Part shown: piece by piece, positions 17,058 to 24,340 of the stretch
How the letters are laid out: the number at the start of each line of letters is the position of its first letter
Position numbering within the stretch: the first letter of the stretch is position 1
Assembly (NCBI RefSeq): GCF_003933745.1
Contig: NZ_RSEB01000009.1
Coordinates: 45,373 to 109,372 of the forward strand
Length of the DNA: 64,000 nucleotides
Source of the DNA: Glycomyces terrestris
GTDB taxonomy: Bacteria > Actinomycetota > Actinomycetes > Mycobacteriales > Micromonosporaceae
Direction: 5' to 3'
Translations under genes and position numbers: made by a program
The notes under the pieces: model-generated
Told to the model about the DNA's origin: nothing
Database searches by the model: none
What the model saw: only the letters and a program-made list of their open reading frames with translations

Positions 17058-18014
17058 CTACAGCGGAGTGAGGGCCGCCCCGCCGCGGTTCGCGAGGTAC
17101 GCCTTCCAGCTGCGGCAGCCGCCGACCGACTCGATGTCCAGATACGGTGCGGCCCACATGAGGAAGCTCGACGCGTCGACGATCCCGACCAGGTCGAACG
17201 CGAGCGGCAGCAGCTCCCGCTCGGCCGCGCTGAGCGGCCTGACGCGCTCGTATCCGGCCACGAGCGCCGCCGCGAGCCCGGCCGGGAGCCGCAGGTCCTC
17301 CTGCTCGACGGCGGCATAGTGGCACCAGCGGGCGAGGTCGAGGACGAGCGGGCCGTGGTTGAGCTCGTCGAAGTCGAGCACCGCGACGACCTCGTCCCCG
17401 TCCACCAGCAGGTTCTGCCGGTGCAGGTCGTGGTGCAGCGGCCCGGACGGCAGCGCCGCGAGCCGTTCGAGCGCCGCCGCGTGCCGTTCGAGGAACCCGC
17501 GCGCCTCCACCCGCCAGAACCGCGCCCCGGCCAGCTTCACGTCGCTCGCCGCCGCCTGCTCCAGGATGCCGCGGCGGTCGATCACGGGGATCCGCTCGTC
17601 GGCCCAGCCCGCGGTGACCGTGTGCATTCGCGCCAGCAGCGCCCCGCACCGCACCGCCAGCGCCTCGGTCATCGCCTCCGGCACGGCCCCGGACACGAAG
17701 GGGAACACCACGACCGGGTTCCCCGCGAGCAGCGCCACCCGCTCGCCCAGCAAAGGGTGGATCGGCTTCGGCGTCGGGAACCCGCCGTCCGCGAGGTGCT
17801 CCAGCAGCGCCACCTCGGCGCTGACCTTGCGGTGGCGGGAGTGCAGGTACTCGCGGATCACCACGTCGCCCCGGTCGGTCGCGATCCGCGCCAGCCGGTT
17901 GTCCTCCCCGCCGGTCAGCGGCGCCGGCTCGCCCCGCGCCTCGAGACCGTAGCGCTGCAAGAACTTCGGGTAGTTCAGCCCGAGCGTGCCCTTCGGCCAG
18001 ACGTGTCCGCTCAT
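17058..18014 (-). CDS. Aminoglycoside phosphotransferase-fold kinase
   Basis: A 318-residue small-molecule kinase of the APH/choline-kinase fold. The catalytic loop is HHDLHRQNLLVD (Asp base plus Asn) and the metal-binding DFG equivalent is VLDFDELNHGPLVLDLARW. The ATP-binding N-lobe lies in about residues 30-110. Relatives include RdoA/YihE-type kinases and homoserine kinase II-type enzymes. The native substrate cannot be inferred, so an antibiotic resistance role should not be assumed. The start is ATG 18014; the frame upstream is open but has no better start. Confidence 0.82.
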   Translation of the reverse strand: MSGHVWPKGTLGLNYPKFLQRYGLEARGEPAPLTGGEDNRLARIATDRGDVVIREYLHSRHRKVSAEVALLEHLADGGFPTPKPIHPLLGERVALLAGNPVVVFPFVSGAVPEAMTEALAVRCGALLARMHTVTAGWADERIPVIDRRGILEQAAASDVKLAGARFWRVEARGFLERHAAALERLAALPSGPLHHDLHRQNLLVDGDEVVAVLDFDELNHGPLVLDLARWCHYAAVEQEDLRLPAGLAAALVAGYERVRPLSAAERELLPLAFDLVGIVDASSFLMWAAPYLDIESVGGCRSWKAYLANRGGAALTPL

Positions 18015-18109
18015 CCGAGCAGTATCCCGGCGCGCGGCCCGCCCGCACAACGCGTTATGCGCGCCCCAATCGGCTCGCCCTTCGCGGGCCCGCGCCCTAC
18101 GATGCGGAG

Positions 18110-18535
18110 ATGAACCGCGTCGAATTCCTCCTCGACCCCGCGGGAGGCCCGCTCCAGATCACGGTCGACGGCGTCCGCCTCGAAGCGCACCTCCGCCGCG
18201 CCGAACTCGCCTCCGCCCGCGCCGACGGCCAGGCGGACCTCGCCGGGGCCTACGCCGGCCTCACCCGCACCGACGCCGTCCGCTGGCCCAGCCGCCACTT
18301 CCTCGACGCCCCGGCCCTCCCCGGCATCGACGGCACCACCGTCCTCCTCGGCTGCGAGTGCGGCGACTGGGGCTGCTGGCCCCTCTCCGCCCGGGTCGAC
18401 CTCACCCCGGCCACGGTCACCTGGCGCGACTTCCGCAACGAGCACCGGCCGCACTGGGACCACACCGCCCTCCGGCCGTTCGTCTTCGACCGCGCCCAGT
18501 ACGAGGCCTCCCTGCGCACCACCGCGCAGGCATAG
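18110..18535 (+). CDS. Conserved hypothetical protein with CECGDWGC motif
   Basis: A 141-residue soluble protein with a central Cys-rich signature, LLGCECGDWGCWPLSARV (about residues 81-98), and the downstream motif VTWRDFRNEHRP. Proteins of this length with the C-x-CG-x-x-GC-x-PL signature are common in actinomycetes and have no assigned function. The three cysteines could bind a metal, which is a guess. The start is ATG 18110. It is convergent with the next gene, and the two share a terminator. Confidence 0.72.
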   Translation: MNRVEFLLDPAGGPLQITVDGVRLEAHLRRAELASARADGQADLAGAYAGLTRTDAVRWPSRHFLDAPALPGIDGTTVLLGCECGDWGCWPLSARVDLTPATVTWRDFRNEHRPHWDHTALRPFVFDRAQYEASLRTTAQA

Positions 18536-18552
18536 AAGCGCGCAGCCACAGA

Positions 18553-18582
18553 AAAGGCCCGGACCGTTCGGTCCGGGCCTTT
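18553..18582. terminator. Bidirectional terminator
   Basis: Perfect 13-bp stem AAAGGCCCGGACC with its complement and loop GTTC, with T-runs on both strands, between convergent genes. The same GGCCCGG stem type recurs at 22.6, 26.3, 31.1 and 38.5 kb. Confidence 0.9.
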
Positions 18583-18585
18583 GAG

Positions 18586-19047
18586 TCAGCCTTGGATCTG
18601 GGCGGTGCGTTCGAGCTGCCTCGCCCGCAACGCGGTGAACATGGGCTTGCGGGTCGGGGACTCGGTGAGGCCGCCGTGCAGCGCCGCGGTCACCGCGACC
18701 GCGGCCGCGGACCCGTCGACCGCCGAGATGCCGGCCCCGATGATGTCGAGCACCTCGTCGGCCGCCGCGGCCACGAGCGCGGGCTCGGCGGTCCGGGTGC
18801 CGTTGGCGAACCCGCGCGCGAGATCGCTGTCCTCGGTGACGCGCCGGTCGGCGCAGGTGTGCATGCGACGCCCGTACCCGGTGCCCTCGATCCACGAGTC
18901 GACCATGAACACGAGCTGGTGGGCCGACCTGTCCCAGAGCAGGTCGCCGTCGAGCAGCTCCGACAGTGCCGGGAGGCGCTCCGCGTGCGCGAGCGTGGAC
19001 CGGAGTGCGGCCGTAGCGTCGTCCTGGGAGTAATAGCTGTAGGCCAT
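18586..19047 (-). CDS. Hypothetical protein
   Basis: A 153-residue mainly helical protein starting MAYSYYSQDDATAALRSTL. It has no membrane segment or signal peptide. Notable pieces are VFMVDSWIEGTGYGRRMHTC near the centre and a GAGISAVDGSAAAVAVTAAL stretch. I do not recognise the family. Codon use is like that of the neighbours and the frame is long for its position, so I take it as real. It reads towards the shared terminator at 18553. Confidence 0.65.
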   Translation of the reverse strand: MAYSYYSQDDATAALRSTLAHAERLPALSELLDGDLLWDRSAHQLVFMVDSWIEGTGYGRRMHTCADRRVTEDSDLARGFANGTRTAEPALVAAAADEVLDIIGAGISAVDGSAAAVAVTAALHGGLTESPTRKPMFTALRARQLERTAQIQG

Positions 19048-19144
19048 CCCTCAACGGTATCCGGTCGCGGCCCCGAATCCGCAGCCGTCGGGCGTTCAGG
19101 CACGAAAAGCTCGTCACTCTCGACGCCGCGCCCGGGCCCCGGCG

Positions 19145-19777
19145 TCAGGCGCTGCGGTACGCCCGGAGGAACGCCCGCACGCCCGCGACGATGAGCGGCC
19201 GCACCCGGGGGTCCTTCACCGCGTTCGCGGAGCCGAGCCGGCTGAGGGTGACGCCGAAGGTCAGCGCGATGAAGTGGTCGGCCGCGAGCCGCGGATCGGG
19301 GACGTCGAGCAGCCCGGCCCGGGCGAGCGCGGCGAACCGCTCGCCCATGGACTCCTCGGGGGTGTCGGTCAGGGCGCGGTCGTCGGGGTGGGGGAGGTGG
19401 CCCGAGGCGGTGCGCACGAAGCGTTGCAGCGTCGTGTACTCCGCGGAGTCGAGCATGTCGGTCGCGATCCGCATCGAGAAGTCGACCAGGGCGGGTTCGA
19501 GCTCGGCGGCGTCGGTCAGGCCGTCGAGGGTGTCGGCCAGGGTGCGCTCGACCGTCGCCAGCAGCGACTGGCCCACCTCGTCGAAGACCGCGTGCAGCAG
19601 CGTCTGCTTGTCCCCGAAGTAGTCGTAGACCGTTCGCTTGGACACGCCCGCGCGAGCGGCCACCGCGTCCACGCTCGACCGGTCGAACCCCTCTGTGAGG
19701 AACAACTCACGAGCCGCGGAGAGGATGGCGGTCCGCTTCTGCGTGGACCCCGCACGCAGCGTCTTCTCCGTCGGCAT
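19145..19777 (-). CDS. TetR-family transcriptional regulator
   Basis: A 210-residue repressor. The N-terminal TetR DNA-binding domain is complete (AILSAARELFLTEGFDRSSV, then DAVAARAGVSKRTVYDYFGD, about residues 15-65), and an all-helical ligand domain of TetR_C type follows (IATDMLDSAEYTTLQRFV). The start is ATG 19777. It is divergent from an MFS exporter plus FAD monooxygenase operon. A 17-bp palindrome in the spacer is the obvious operator. It probably represses the exporter and itself until a drug-like ligand binds. Confidence 0.9.
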   Translation of the reverse strand: MPTEKTLRAGSTQKRTAILSAARELFLTEGFDRSSVDAVAARAGVSKRTVYDYFGDKQTLLHAVFDEVGQSLLATVERTLADTLDGLTDAAELEPALVDFSMRIATDMLDSAEYTTLQRFVRTASGHLPHPDDRALTDTPEESMGERFAALARAGLLDVPDPRLAADHFIALTFGVTLSRLGSANAVKDPRVRPLIVAGVRAFLRAYRSA

Positions 19778-19844
19778 AGGCAGATCCTAACGGACTTCGC
19801 GCGGGGCCCCCTGGCGGTCGCAGGCCGCGCGACCCCTGAGATTG

Positions 19845-19861
19845 CACTACACCGTGTAGTG
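19845..19861. promoter_or_regulatory. TetR operator, CACTACAC-C-GTGTAGTG
   Basis: Perfect 8-bp inverted arms around one central base, in the 202-bp spacer between tetR and the MFS gene. The flanking TTGCAC and TAAAAAT suggest that it lies within promoter elements. Confidence 0.75.
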
Positions 19862-19979
19862 TAAAAATCCGGAAGGCACGGTCCGCGGCGGTCCTCAGAT
19901 CGCTTCCGGCGCTTGACCATCGGCTCACACGAGCCGCCGCGCCCGGCGAGGCCGCGCCCGCCATCGACGAAAGGACGTC

Positions 19980-21374
19980 ATGGTCGCAACGCTCGAACCC
20001 CAGGCCAAGATCGGCAAAGCGGCGATCGGGGCCCTCGGCGCCCTCGCCCTGGCCCTCGGCACCCTGCAAGCGGTGGTGGAGCCCTCGCTCCCGATGCTCC
20101 AGCACGACCTCGGCATCGGCCCCGCCGCCGGCTCGCTCATCTTCATCACCCTGCTCATCACCGGCGCCGTCGTCGCCCCCATCGCGGGCAAGCTCGGCGA
20201 CCGCTACGGCGGCAAACGAGTGCTCGTCGTGCTCATGACCGCCGTCTCGGCCGGCGGCCTGCTCTCCAGCGTCGCCCCGAACCTCCCGGTGCTGCTCCTC
20301 GGCCAGGTCCTGCAAGGCGCGATGGTCGGCGCGCTCCCGCTCTCGTTCATCCTGGTGCGCAAGCACCTCCCGCCCGGCCGGACGCAGGTCGCCGTCGGCG
20401 TCGTCAGCGGCCTCTTCACCGGCGGCGGCCTCGTCGGCATGCTCAGCGCCGGGCCGATCGCCGAGCACCTCTCGCGCCACTGGATGTTCGCGATCCCGAC
20501 GATCGCGATCATCGCGGCGACGCTGACGGTCGCCCGCCTCATGCCCGACGACCCGCCCGCCGAGTCGGACGCCCGCATCGACTGGCTCGGCGTGATCCTC
20601 CTCAGCTGCACCCTGGTCGGCCTCGTCCTCGGATTCACGGCGGTCACCGGCGGCGGCCTGCCGCCGCTGGCGAGCGCAGGCGTCATCGTGGTCGTGGCCG
20701 CCCTCGCGACCGGATGGGTCCTCGTCGAACGCCGGGCGGCCTCGCCCATGGTCGACCTGCGCATGCTCGCCATGCCGGCCGTGTGGAGCGCGGGCGTCGT
20801 CACCCTCCTCATGAGCCTCGGCCTCGGCATGGCCGTCTACCTGGTCCCGCAGCTGCTCTCGGCCCCGGCGTCGGCATACGGATTCGGCGCCGACCCGTCC
20901 GAGATCGGCGTCTTCCTCGTGCCCGCGACCGTCGCCGGCGTGGTGGCCGGCACCGTCGCCGGCATCGCCGCACGGCGGTTCGGCCCCCGCGCGGTCGTCA
21001 CCGCCGGCGCCGCCGCCACGGCCGCAGCCCTGATCGCCCTCGGCCCGCTCCACGACGCGACCTGGCAGCTGGTCGCCGCCCGAGCGCTCATCGGCTTCGC
21101 CGTCAGCGTCAGCGCCGTGGCCCTCCTCGCCGGCACCGCCACCGCCGTCGACGCCAAGGACACCGGCATCGCCACCAGCCTGCTCGTCGTGACCCGCGTC
21201 ATCGGCGTCGCCATCGGCGCCCAGACCGCCGGCGCGATCCTCGACGCCGGCACCGACCCGGCCACCGGCCTGCCCGCCGAATCGTCCTTCACCACCGGCT
21301 TCGTGACCGCCGGCCTCATCGCCGCCGCGTCACTCCTCGCCGTCCGCGCCATGAAGAAGGGAACCCAGTCATGA
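19980..21374 (+). CDS. MFS drug exporter (DHA2-like)
   Basis: A 464-residue transporter with about fourteen hydrophobic segments. The first helix pair is followed by the MFS motif A GKLGDRYGGKRVLV (about residues 70-83). An arginine-containing motif B region is seen in GQVLQGAMVGALPLSFILVR. The length and helix number fit the 14-helix DHA2 group of proton-driven drug exporters. The gene overlaps the following monooxygenase by four bases (ATGA), so the two are co-translated. Regulation by the divergent TetR protein is very likely. Confidence 0.9.
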   Translation: MVATLEPQAKIGKAAIGALGALALALGTLQAVVEPSLPMLQHDLGIGPAAGSLIFITLLITGAVVAPIAGKLGDRYGGKRVLVVLMTAVSAGGLLSSVAPNLPVLLLGQVLQGAMVGALPLSFILVRKHLPPGRTQVAVGVVSGLFTGGGLVGMLSAGPIAEHLSRHWMFAIPTIAIIAATLTVARLMPDDPPAESDARIDWLGVILLSCTLVGLVLGFTAVTGGGLPPLASAGVIVVVAALATGWVLVERRAASPMVDLRMLAMPAVWSAGVVTLLMSLGLGMAVYLVPQLLSAPASAYGFGADPSEIGVFLVPATVAGVVAGTVAGIAARRFGPRAVVTAGAAATAAALIALGPLHDATWQLVAARALIGFAVSVSAVALLAGTATAVDAKDTGIATSLLVVTRVIGVAIGAQTAGAILDAGTDPATGLPAESSFTTGFVTAGLIAAASLLAVRAMKKGTQS

Positions 21375-22600
21375 CCTCTGGCAACTCGCGCACCCGGAAC
21401 GTGCTGATCTCAGGAGCCAGCATCGCCGGACCCGCTCTGGCCTACTGGCTCCACCGGTACGGATTCCGAGTCACCGTCGTCGAGAAGGCGAGCGCCCCGC
21501 GCAGCGGCGGCTACCCGATCGACGTGCGCGGCACCGCGATCGACGTCGCCGCGCACATGGGCATCCTCCCGCGCCTGCAAGCGGCCCACGTCCACACCGA
21601 ACGGATCACCTTCCTCGACCCCGACGGCGCCGAGATCACCACCCTCGCCCCGCACACCCTCGCCGGCAGCGTCGAAGGCCGCGACCTCGAAGTCCGCCGC
21701 GGCGACCTGACCGCGATCCTCTACGACACCGTCCGCGACGACGTCGAGTTCCGCTTCGACGACTCCATCGACACCCTCGACCAGACCGACCACGGCGTCG
21801 ACGTCACCTTCCGCAGCGGCGTCCACCGCACCTTCGACCTCGTCGTCGGCGCCGACGGCATCCACTCCCACACCCGGAACCTCCTGTTCGGCCCCGAATC
21901 CCGCTTCCACCGCCACCTCGGCTTCCGCTTCGCCGTCTTCACCATGCCCAACACCCTGGGCCTCTCCCGCGAACTCCTCATGTGGAACGCCCCCGGCAGG
22001 TCAGCGGCCCTCTACGCCACCGGCACCCGCGACGACGACCTCCACGCGTTCCTGAACCTCCACGCCCCCGAAGGCACGGCAGCGGACGGGGAGCCGGAAC
22101 TCCCCGCCCGCCGCGAGTCCGCGGAACCCGACACCGACCTGATCACCTCGGCCTTCACCGACACCGCCTGGCAGATCCCCGACATCATCGACGCCATGGG
22201 CCGCGCCGACGACCTCTTCACCGACACCGTCGCCCAGATCCACCTGCCCGCCTGGTCCACCGGCCGAACCGCCCTCGTCGGCGACGCCGCCTACGCCCCC
22301 TCCTTCCTCACCGGCCAAGGCACCAGCCTCGCCCTCGTCGGCGCCTACATGCTCGCCCACGCCCTCGCCTCCCACCCCACCCACACCGCAGCCCTCACCG
22401 CCTACGACCACACCACCCGCCCCTTCGTCACCGCCAACCAATCCCTCATCACCCACGGCTCCGCCGCCCTCTTCCCCACCACCGCTCAAACCCTCAACGA
22501 CCGCAACAAAAGACTCCAAACCCTCGCCACCCTCCCCACCCCAACCCCCAGACCCGCCTACACCGCCCTCACCCTCCCCGAGCCCCCACCCACGCCCTAA
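21371..22600 (+). CDS. FAD-dependent monooxygenase (PHBH-type)
   Basis: A 409-residue flavoprotein hydroxylase. The N-terminal FAD-binding GxGxxG variant is VLISGASIAGPALAYWL (about residues 10-26). The second FAD motif is DLVVGADGIHSHTR (about 155-168) and the C-terminal pyrophosphate motif is TALVGDAAYAPSFLTGQGTS (about 298-317). Relatives such as TetX and rifampicin or aromatic hydroxylases oxidise drugs or aromatic compounds. Its coupling to an MFS exporter under a TetR regulator suggests detoxification or tailoring of an exported compound, which is inference. The start is ATG 21371, overlapping the MFS stop. Confidence 0.88.
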   Translation: MTSGNSRTRNVLISGASIAGPALAYWLHRYGFRVTVVEKASAPRSGGYPIDVRGTAIDVAAHMGILPRLQAAHVHTERITFLDPDGAEITTLAPHTLAGSVEGRDLEVRRGDLTAILYDTVRDDVEFRFDDSIDTLDQTDHGVDVTFRSGVHRTFDLVVGADGIHSHTRNLLFGPESRFHRHLGFRFAVFTMPNTLGLSRELLMWNAPGRSAALYATGTRDDDLHAFLNLHAPEGTAADGEPELPARRESAEPDTDLITSAFTDTAWQIPDIIDAMGRADDLFTDTVAQIHLPAWSTGRTALVGDAAYAPSFLTGQGTSLALVGAYMLAHALASHPTHTAALTAYDHTTRPFVTANQSLITHGSAALFPTTAQTLNDRNKRLQTLATLPTPTPRPAYTALTLPEPPPTP

Positions 22601-22621
22601 GAAATACGCCGCAACACCGAG

Positions 22622-22653
22622 AAAAGGCCCGGACCGTTTGGACCGGGCCTTTT
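22622..22653. terminator. Bidirectional terminator at left edge of island
   Basis: Stem AAAAGGCCCGG with its complement, an A-A mismatch, then CC/GG and loop GTTT, with T-runs on both strands. It serves the monooxygenase gene and the DUF4143 gene. It is followed at 22655 by TTGCAGGAATCATCGGGG, which recurs at 26289. Confidence 0.9.
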
Positions 22654-22654
22654 C

Positions 22655-22674
22655 TTGCAGGAATCATCGGGGCA
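22655..22674. repeat. Direct repeat copy 1 (TTGCAGG box)
   Basis: TTGCAGGAATCATCGGGGC here matches TTGCAGGGATCATCGAGGC at 26289 in all but two bases. Both copies sit directly behind a GGCCCGG-type terminator. The first eight bases also equal the sequence at the 3' end of tRNA-Trp (31178). Confidence 0.65.
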
Positions 22675-22731
22675 TGCACGAGCTCGTGCTTGCGGGTCGG
22701 CGCGATGCGCGCCCGACGGGAACCGTCTGAT

Positions 22732-23985
22732 CTACACGGTGCTTGGGCGGGACCAGAGCGCGGCGATCGGAGCTGCGACCAGCTGGTCGCCGAGCGTGAA
22801 TGAACGTGGACCGGTGTGAAGGACCGCGCCTCCGAGGAATCGGTCGCCGAGCTCGTCGCGAAGCCAGGCCAGATGCCGACCGTCCTTCGTCGTGACCGCC
22901 GATGACGACTTGATCTCGAAGGCGAACACGCTGCCGTCGGGGTACTCGGCGAGAAGATCCACCTCGTGGAGCTGGTCGTTCGTGCGCAGGTGGTGCAGGA
23001 CCGGATCTGACTCGCCCAGGCGGGCCTCGACGCGGAGCTGGCTGGCGACGAAGGTGTCGAGCATCCGCCCGACCATGTCGGCGTCGCGGCGGAGGCCCTG
23101 GCGGTCCACCTGGAGGACGGCGGCCGCGATGGCCGGATCGATGACGTATCGCTTCGGCGTCTTCGCGAGGCGTTTCAGGCGGTTGCTCCACCATGCCGGC
23201 ACCTCTTCGACGAGCAGAAGATTGCCGAGCAGGCGGTCGTACGCCTGCGCGGTCCTGCTGTTGATGCCTGCGGCCTCGTACAAGGTCTTCGCGACCGTGA
23301 CCCCGGCGGTGTTGAGACAAAGAGCGTGCAAATACCGCCGCAGCTTGATCGGATCCCGCCCGCTGTCGACGAGTTCGGCGTCCCGCGACACCACCTGATC
23401 GACGTATGCCCTGAGCCACCGGTTCCTCGCTGACGCGCTCGAAGCCAGGACGGAGTCCGGATACCCACCGCGGATCGCGTAATCCAGGTAGTCATTGAGG
23501 CTCAGCTCTGTCCTCGTGCCTCCCAGCGTGCCCTGAGGATCAGACCGCAGGCGATCGAACAGCGGAGCCAGGTCCGCAGCTCCCTCGATCTCCCTCTGCA
23601 CGAGTCCGTACATCGCGACCCGAATCGCACGCCCGGTCAGCGGCCACCCCTCGGCTTCCAGATCTGAACGGACGGAACCGGTGATGAGGAACGCCCCCGG
23701 CCCGGGTCGCGCGTCGACCGCACGTTTCACGGCACCGAGAACCTCTGGAGCCACCTGCCACTCGTCCAGCAGCACCGGCCGGTCCACGTCAAGGGCCCCT
23801 TCAGGATCGGCGCGCACGACCGCCGCCTCGGCATCACGGTCAAGCTGAATCGCGGTTCGCGCGTGACGCCGAGCCGTGGTCGTCTTGCCGCACGCACGTG
23901 GTCCGACGATGAGCACGGCCGGAAATGCCTCCATGAGTTCATCGACCAGATGATCTGCGATGCGGGCAATATAATCCCTGTTCAT
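22732..23985 (-). CDS. AAA ATPase with DUF4143 nuclease-like domain
   Basis: A 417-residue protein of the AAA_14/DUF4143 family. Walker A is GPRACGKTTTARR (about residues 28-40), Walker B VLLDEWQ (about 71-77) and a sensor-like LITGSVRSD (about 99-107) follows. The C-terminal DUF4143 part has a PD-(D/E)xK-like pattern, with Asp in HEVDLLAEY and FEIKSSS. The family is widespread, often on mobile DNA, and its role is unknown; an antitoxin-like or defence role has been discussed. The ATG at 23985 has no ribosome site, and two 14-bp direct repeats sit just upstream. Confidence 0.85.
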   Translation of the reverse strand: MNRDYIARIADHLVDELMEAFPAVLIVGPRACGKTTTARRHARTAIQLDRDAEAAVVRADPEGALDVDRPVLLDEWQVAPEVLGAVKRAVDARPGPGAFLITGSVRSDLEAEGWPLTGRAIRVAMYGLVQREIEGAADLAPLFDRLRSDPQGTLGGTRTELSLNDYLDYAIRGGYPDSVLASSASARNRWLRAYVDQVVSRDAELVDSGRDPIKLRRYLHALCLNTAGVTVAKTLYEAAGINSRTAQAYDRLLGNLLLVEEVPAWWSNRLKRLAKTPKRYVIDPAIAAAVLQVDRQGLRRDADMVGRMLDTFVASQLRVEARLGESDPVLHHLRTNDQLHEVDLLAEYPDGSVFAFEIKSSSAVTTKDGRHLAWLRDELGDRFLGGAVLHTGPRSFTLGDQLVAAPIAALWSRPSTV

Positions 23986-23994
23986 GGCGGAACA

Positions 23995-24031
23995 ATACCA
24001 AGATTATCATGCGATCGATACCAAGATTATC
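23995..24031. repeat. Two direct repeats ATACCAAGATTATC upstream of the DUF4143 gene
   Basis: Identical 14-base units at 23995-24008 and 24018-24031, 23 bases apart (about two helical turns). The first ends 10 bases from the ATG of the DUF4143 gene. The position suggests binding sites for a regulator on the promoter. They are AT-rich against a GC-rich background. Confidence 0.7.
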
Positions 24032-24340
24032 GGCATGTCGATGCTAATTTTCTCAGGCTTGCGTTGCTGGGCCGTGTGGCTTCGATGCAGGAAAGGTCCG
24101 ATGGGGTGAGCACCCGACTCGCCGCGCTGCTGAGTCGCAGTGGTCGACCTGACGCGTTCACCAGTTCCCGTTGCTACTTGCCTCGGCGGCAACAGAGACC
24201 GCTCCTCGGCGTCGACCATGTTGGGCAGCTGCCGGTTACGATGTCGCGGTACCTAAGTTGCGGCCCGCCGGGCTTCCGCCGAGAACGGGCGGACATGCCC
24301 CCATCCCGCACGAGTTTCTCGTGTGCCTGGGGGAAGTCCA
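24032..24340. other. Intergenic, no gene seen
   Basis: About 310 bases between the divergent DUF4143 and DUF2075 genes. Apart from the direct repeats at its left edge I see no terminator, RNA or coding signal. It should hold the promoter of the 24341 gene. Confidence 0.5.

Noticed and set aside
17058..18014. Aminoglycoside resistance gene
   Set aside because: The APH fold is clear, but the fold covers many metabolic kinases and nothing in the sequence or context points to antibiotics.
22655..22674. Copy of the tRNA-Trp 3' end as left attachment site
   Set aside because: Only TTGCAGGA matches. A normal tRNA attachment site would repeat 15 bases or more of the T-arm and acceptor stem, so I keep it as a possible remnant only.
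24007..24219. 70-codon minus-strand frame between the DUF4143 and DUF2075 genes
   Set aside because: It covers the direct repeats, has no ribosome site and its product has no recognisable pattern.
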